DNA from: Solen grandis
Taxonomy: Eukaryota; Mollusca; Bivalvia; Adapedonta; Solenidae
Assembly (NCBI GenBank): GCA_021229015.1
Contig: CM037789.1
Span: 39,282,926-39,346,925, forward strand
DNA length: 64,000 nt
Direction of reading: 5' to 3'
Part shown: piece by piece, positions 59,763 to 64,000 of the stretch
Position numbering within the stretch: position 1 is the stretch's first letter
How the letters are laid out: every line of letters begins with the position of its first letter
The notes under the pieces: generated by a model
The model's database searches: none
What the model was told of the DNA's origin: nothing
The model's input: only the letters and a program-made list of their open reading frames with translations
Translations under genes and position numbers: made by a program

Positions 59763-60910
59763 GTATTGGCCTAGAAGATAACCCGGATGTGGAGGAAGTG
59801 CCTGTTGCTGTGCCTCATGGATACTTCAAACCACTTAGTCTCCCCCCTGATCAACATCCTACTGTCATCATGTTTGATCTGGAAACAACTGACCTAAGTA
59901 AGATACTGATTTTGTAGGAATTTGAGTTAAAACTTTTAAGATTTGTAACAAAAATTGTTATAAGTAACATATTTTGAAACAAAATACTTAACTTTAGTTT
60001 AAACCATCTTATTGTTATAAAATGCAAAAATATTCTTTCTCTAAATGTACAACAATCCTGTACATGGCATTCTCTTTATTTCAGTCCGAGGTCGGGTTTT
60101 TCCTCATATTACACAGATTGCTGCAGTTGAGCCACAGTCGAAAAAACACTTCAACACCTATGTAACACCTAAAGTTCCAATTGCTGTATCAGCTCAGGAA
60201 GTTACAGGACTTGTTTGTTCTGATAGTGGTGAAATGACATTGCATGGAGAGCCTGTACCAGCTTGTGGGATAGGGGAGGCGCTAGAAAAGTTTTGGGCAT
60301 ACCCAAGTCAGTTTTCATCTCCTATAGTTGTGGCCCATAATGGAAGAAGATTTGACTTTCCTGTGTTCATATCCTCTGCAGAAGCTTCTCAGGCCATGGA
60401 CAAAATGTTTGCAAGCATTACAGGGTTTATTGATAGTTTACCTGTGTTCAAGAAGGCTTTCCCAGGCCAGGAGTGTTATAAACAAGAATACCTGGTGAAA
60501 ACACTTCGTGCTCATCATATTCAGCACATGATGCCCGAGGGGATGTTGAAAGTCTTGGCCACCTTATTATCCACACTGGTCTTGATAGTAGGGCATTACT
60601 ACAGTATAGCTTTGCTCCAACAGCAGTATACAACAGCATGTTGTTCAATACAGAAAAACATAGGAATCTGGATTCTTTGTCACCACTTATTAGCCGTGGA
60701 GTTATGAAAAGAGCAACAGCAGAAAATGTTGCTGGCTCTGGTTTAAACTTTTCTCATCTACAGAAAATATTCAAACGCGATGGAGAAGATGGTTTGAAGA
60801 ATGTATTCATTAGTAAAAACAGTGAAAACCAGCCACGTGTTACAAACACAAAACGTGTACTAGAGGAAGTGATTCCAAAGTTGGCTGAGTATTTCAGGAA
60901 TCTCAACTAA
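59763..60910 (+). pseudogene. DEDDh 3'-5' exonuclease module of the Mutator-like gene
   Basis: Same gene as the 9-exon entry, listed to locate the domain. Asp codon 59876-59878 and Glu codon 59882-59884 give DxE. The Exo II Asp is at 60354-60356. His 60527-60529 and Asp 60542-60544 give the H-x4-D Exo III motif, in a frame shifted from the rest by an indel just upstream (60513-60520). The C-terminal block after Exo III (AVYNSMLFNTEKHRNLDSLS, then NVAGSGLNFSHL, then RVTNTKRVLEEVIP) is open to the stop at 60908-60910. The DnaQ-like fold with all five acidic/His positions still readable argues the domain was functional until recently. Confidence 0.8.
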
Positions 60911-61970
60911 ACATTTAAGGATTTATGAAAGAAGTTAGCTGTTTGAGTAACATTTGTCAGTCAAATAATTAGTATTTTTGATGTTATGATAAAATAGTAA
61001 TACCATTAGCTCAGTAACTATTATTATTATTTTTTTTTTTTTTTCAAATTTAAGGGACATAACCTACAAATTCATTGCTTTAGATTTCTTTCAATAATAT
61101 GTCTAAAGACAGATTACATGTAAATAAAACCTGAAAATTTCAGCCAAAAATCCTTTTATTGAGTGAAATATGTACACATTTATATGTCTGTAACATAATG
61201 TTTTACGTTTTTGATTAAAAAAATGGCTCAATGTAGGTTATGCTTCTTTGATGTCTCGAAAACAACTATTCTCTTAAAATATGTTTTTTATGTGTCACTA
61301 GTATTATCTTGTTAAATTTGGATTTATTCTTTATTCCAAGTTGAAACACTTAAATATTTGGTGTATTTTTATAGAAAATGAGCTTAATGTTAATAATGTA
61401 CAGATATGTTAATTTATAAATCATTAACATACCTTCACATTTATTTCTGACTGCCTATACATAAAGTATTATTTCTTTTATTTTCCACGGTAAACTTTTT
61501 TCTTTTTTCCAGTTTTGATAGAGGAATGATAAAGGAAAATTTTGATACCCAGTTTTTCATGATCAAGTCATTGTTTGTCCTTTTACAAGGCGTTTGTTTT
61601 CTTGATGCATTTTCAAAATGGCATAAAATTTCATGTGGCCGACAGTCTATATTGTCATTAAACATGCCCCTCATTGAACAAATATGATTTTTTTATCCAA
61701 CTTTGGATATTTTTTATTGTTTTTACACAAATGCTAATGAAAAACAACCATTACAGCATATTTTTTTTATTTTACACCCCCAAAAAATATGTTTTTGTTC
61801 CTCTGGGGAGTCTCGGCATTTCATACATTTTGGGCAACGGGAGTCATTATCAAAAAAATTATTTTTCTCCAAAATAAAACGGTAAATCTTTTTAAAAATT
61901 TGTATTTGTTCTTCCCTAAGGCTACAGAATATGAAACAAAAGGTTTTAAACAGTTTGTCAAAAGTCATAG
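60911..61970. other. 3' tail of the Mutator-like element
   Basis: AT-rich, non-coding; a T run lies at about 61028-61044. A polyadenylation-like AATAAA lies near 61123 (GTAAATAAAACC). Confidence 0.4.
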
Positions 61971-61990
61971 TTAGGGGTGGAATACCTTAA

Positions 61991-62040
61991 AGTCAGCGAC
62001 TTTACCCTCTTGGCCACTGAGGCCCCCAAGATTTGGGGTT
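61991..62040 (-). repeat. Orphan tRNA-like SINE head, right-hand half of the interrupted SINE
   Basis: On the minus strand it reads GGCCTCAGTGGCCAAGAGGG, then TAAAGTCGCTGACT, matching the head of the copy at 7128 (GCCGTGGCCGAGCGGTTACA, then GTCGTGGACT) base for base in layout. The body that should follow is absent here and present at 52601-52815. Confidence 0.6.
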
Positions 62041-62635
62041 GTCGGGAAGGCAGGTCAAGTATCTGTGTGATTACATTTTGGTATCCCGGGATTGGGCTTT
62101 TGCACAACAGTTCCTGAAATTTTAAGAATAGAGGTTTTTTTTAAACAAAGTAACAACTAAGACACGCATTCTTGAATTTCAAAATCTTTTTTGAAGATGT
62201 TCCTTCCCTATATCGGTTCATAATTTTGTCAATTGACTCCTGACATGAAATAAAGCTTAAGAGGATGTGCATACAATTTCCCAATGCAGCTGATGTTTGT
62301 AACCCTAAATATATTTAAGGAAGATTATGATTTTAAGAAATTACGAAATTCCTTTGAAATATTATTGATGAATCTGTAATTGCTAGTGTTATGACAAATT
62401 CATTAATAGTGTTTGAATAACCTTTGAAACTTGAAACTTGCAAATTTGATTAAACGCATATTTCTACATATAAAATACATATTCAATGACGTTGTACAAT
62501 GAAAATGATAAAAGCTGATGAGAAATACACACATACATAAAACAATAAGGAACAGTCAACGATACCGTTAGCATCACTTAAAACAGTGCAAAATAGTCCT
62601 AAAAGTAAAATGACTTCAGTTGTGTTTTGAAGATT
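62041..62635. other. Gene-free stretch
   Basis: AT-rich, no repeat family or coding region recognised. Confidence 0.35.
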
Positions 62636-62639
62636 TCTA

Positions 62640-62960
62640 CAGATTAACATTGTCTCAGACTAAGAAGTAATTCATTCCACAGTTTTGGACCAATCGCACT
62701 AAATCTTCTGTCAGAGAAAGTCTTTTTCTTATTAAAAGGAACAACATAACAACCGTCAGAGGATTCAGATAATCTTTAGGTTCCCTTTGACACTTGAGGA
62801 AACAAAAGCTCGGTTAAATACGATGGTGCTTTTCCTACGAAAAAGTTATACATGTATGTTAATACCTTGAAACTGATTCGTGCTTTAATCGGAAACCAGT
62901 GAAGATCAAATAACGAACTGAATGAAGTCATATTTGCGTCAGATGGCAGTGTAATTGTAT
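62640..62960 (-). pseudogene. LINE reverse-transcriptase C-terminal fragment, decayed
   Basis: On the minus strand, with frame breaks, one can read LHWFPIKARISFKVLTYMYN, then GKAPSYLTELL, then FSDRRFSAIGPKLWNELL. These match the end of CR1/L2-like non-LTR reverse transcriptases (typical LHWLPI-RI-FK, LAPSYLSDLL, R-FS---PRLWNSLP). Only this C-terminal stretch is visible, and it contains stops and shifts. A 5'-truncated LINE insertion is the simplest reading. Confidence 0.7.
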
Positions 62961-62964
62961 TTGA

Positions 62965-63635
62965 CTCAAGTGATATACATAATGAAGGGTTTTATGAAAC
63001 TTTAGACTGCGTGACTGAACATGTAAACTAGGAATGTCAAACCCCCTGTGAAGTGATGGACACAGGGTGCCAAGTGGAGCCGGACAGTGATGTGTTTTTG
63101 GGTGATTTTAATGTGCCAAAACGGGCTGAATCTCTTAAGAAGAATCGAATCAAGATGAATTATCAGGCTGAATCAGGCCTTTCTGCATGTTGAGTTTTGA
63201 CTGGCCAATTTCTTTTCCGTAACAGATATGTAAAATAAGATGCATGGGTAACGAACACGGATGCCGTGTGCGTTACCCAAATCATTGCCCATGGTTAATC
63301 CATAAAGAAAGAAGGCAGTTAATATTCAACACGCAGAAACATTACCTTATCAAATAAAGTAATATAATGACCTTTTTTCTTTATTATTTAGCCCGTATAG
63401 CACCATTTTCATAAATAATATACAAGTTTTGCGTGCAAGTTACCCGTAAATTAATTGTCAAAATTTAAATACCGGTCAAATTTTTGAGTGTTTAAATCAA
63501 ATTGTTCGCATAAAGATTAAAATAAGGTATAGCCGGTAACAAAATTCCATTCCGCGTAGGCTGCGGCAGGTAAGAAATGAAGGACTTGGTGTCTTCATGC
63601 ATAACTTAAGTAGAAAAAACGTTCCCATACACCAG
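62965..63635. other. Gene-free stretch
   Basis: It contains a GCATGGGTAACGAACACGGA / CGTGTGCGTTACCC inverted pair (about 63242-63280). No coding region is supported. It may belong to the 5' part of the transposase pseudogene that follows. Confidence 0.3.
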
Positions 63636-63644
63636 ACAGAACGG

Positions 63645-64000
63645 TTTTTCTGAAATCAGCAACAGAAGGCTGCTGATTCGGGGAAATCTGGAATGCTTTG
63701 ACATCCAATGATAATTCGGCGGTGCTTAGCATTACGGCAAAAATCTCAGGCAGCATACGACACATTTCGTGAGGCAGGATTTGTTAGGCTACCAAGCAAT
63801 ATAACTCTTTTTGACTATTCACATTATATTAGTAGTGAACTCGGATTTTAGGCTGATGTGCTAAACATATTGAGTAGTGATGCCCGCATATTAAATATAC
63901 ATGATGAGGAGTGGAGAAAATATGTCAGTATACTCTTTGATGAGATTAAAATCAAGGAAGATTTACCATAAGATAAGGGAACTTATTGGGTGCTGCAATC
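63645..64000 (+). pseudogene. P-element/THAP9-like transposase fragment, runs off the window
   Basis: Read in the plus direction: NQQQKAADSGKSGML, then HPMIIRRCLALRQKSQAAYD, then FREAGFVRLPSNITLFDYSH, then YISSELGF, then ADVLN, then SSDARILNIHDEEWRKYVSI, then LFDEIKIKEDL. The final block is the characteristic DE(M/V)K motif zone of P-element/THAP9-type transposases; the first Asp of LFDE is a likely catalytic residue. At least four in-frame stops interrupt it (before NQQQ, before HPM, after ELGF, after KEDLP), so this copy is dead. Confidence 0.8.

Larger units (their letters stand above)
53006..60910 (+). pseudogene. Mutator-like transposase fused to a DEDDh exonuclease, nine exons, inactivated
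   Basis: Exons: 53006-53482, 54245-54425, 54830-54928, 55235-55321, 55971-56143, 57440-58240, 59207-59399, 59763-59897, 60085-60910; all GT-AG with consistent phases. N-terminal basic start (MADTERDLRGRF), then a Cys-rich zone (CKYCCLGPIP, CQNQEC), KLGTAMIDGGGGPDRVN, the putative catalytic-Asp motif CAVDTAWSKRGFDSLT, a Cys/His stretch (RTCATCKWWKK), EGDGDNTLLAR, and a conserved core (SSQQCEHANREVTLRAPKSH, HYGNSEALDFRV, VNEEAGLSPGNF). Exons 8-9 carry a DEDDh exonuclease: FDLETT (Exo I), AHNGRRFDF (Exo II), HDARGD (Exo III). This matches the Mutator-like transposase family I know from mollusc and cnidarian predictions (Pfam 'Mutator-like transposase'). Lesions: frameshift near 53110-53125, TGA at 57652-57654, frameshift near 57741-57750, frameshift near 60513-60520. 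Confidence 0.85.
52816..61990 (+). mobile_element. Mutator-like element with 5' and 3' terminal inverted repeats (~9.2 kb)
   Basis: Candidate terminal repeats: TTAAGGATTTCCACCCCTTA (52816-52835) and, read inward from the right, TTAAGGTATTCCACCCCTAA (61990-61971); 18 of the first 21 positions match. The flanking octamers AGTGAGTG (52808-52815) and AGTCAGCG (61991-61998) agree at 6 of 8, a possible decayed target duplication. The flanks are two halves of one tRNA-derived SINE. Between the ends lie the transposase-exonuclease gene and about 1 kb of AT-rich tail. The right repeat could partly be chance, because it abuts SINE head sequence. Confidence 0.55.

Noticed and set aside
53006..60910. Reading the transposase-exonuclease as a domesticated host gene.
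   Set aside because: The stop and three frameshifts, the flanking inverted repeats and the interrupted SINE all favour a recently dead mobile element.

Overview
This window is eukaryotic, intron-rich, AT-rich invertebrate DNA. The best guess is a bivalve mollusc, possibly a venerid-type clam. The evidence is two vertebrate-like multi-exon genes with GT-AG introns, very low coding density, and several tRNA-headed SINE families whose tails match those I associate with bivalve genomes. The species assignment is inference. Two 100-base N runs (2401-2500 and 52501-52600) are assembly gaps.

Host genes. Two tandem minus-strand genes encode NIPA2-like magnesium transporters: exons within 18279-22893 (422 aa) and within 44847-51147 (404 aa). 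Each can be assembled from five coding exons with correct GT-AG borders. The three internal exons are exactly 57, 91 and 161 bp in both genes, so they arose by duplication, but the proteins have diverged clearly. I place both stop codons and both ATGs with confidence; UTRs are only guessed.

Mobile DNA. The most unusual locus is a 9-exon plus-strand gene (53006-60910). It encodes a Mutator-like (MULE-type) transposase followed in the same reading unit by a DEDDh 3'-5' exonuclease. This copy is broken by three frameshifts and one stop. It is flanked by candidate terminal inverted repeats (52816 and 61990), and it appears to have landed inside a tRNA-derived SINE whose two halves lie on either side. 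The last 360 bases hold a decayed P-element/THAP9-like transposase, and 62640-62960 holds a minus-strand scrap of a LINE reverse-transcriptase C-terminus.

Layout. 1-1430: array of ~461-bp repeats rich in TGACGTCA. 4540-5250: ~160-bp tandem repeat ending in a hairpin. 5600-7375: SINE pieces. 7636-12107: two nested rolling-circle (Helentron-like) non-autonomous elements carrying ~454-bp satellite-like repeats. 12850-13310: two SINEs. 13400-18278: quiet AT-rich DNA, perhaps the long 3' UTR of the first NIPA gene. 18279-22893: NIPA gene A with MITEs in its introns. 23000-42000: intergenic DNA with a 57-bp tandem array, a perfect 41-bp inverted repeat, many SINEs, poly-G/poly-C tracts and a zone of repeated GAAAACGTTTTC-like words. 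42046-42279: piggyBac-type MITE inside a SINE. 42826-43615: 29-bp minisatellite. 44847-51147: NIPA gene B with SINEs and a second copy of the same MITE. 52601-62040: SINE interrupted by the Mutator-like element. 62640-64000: LINE and P-element debris.
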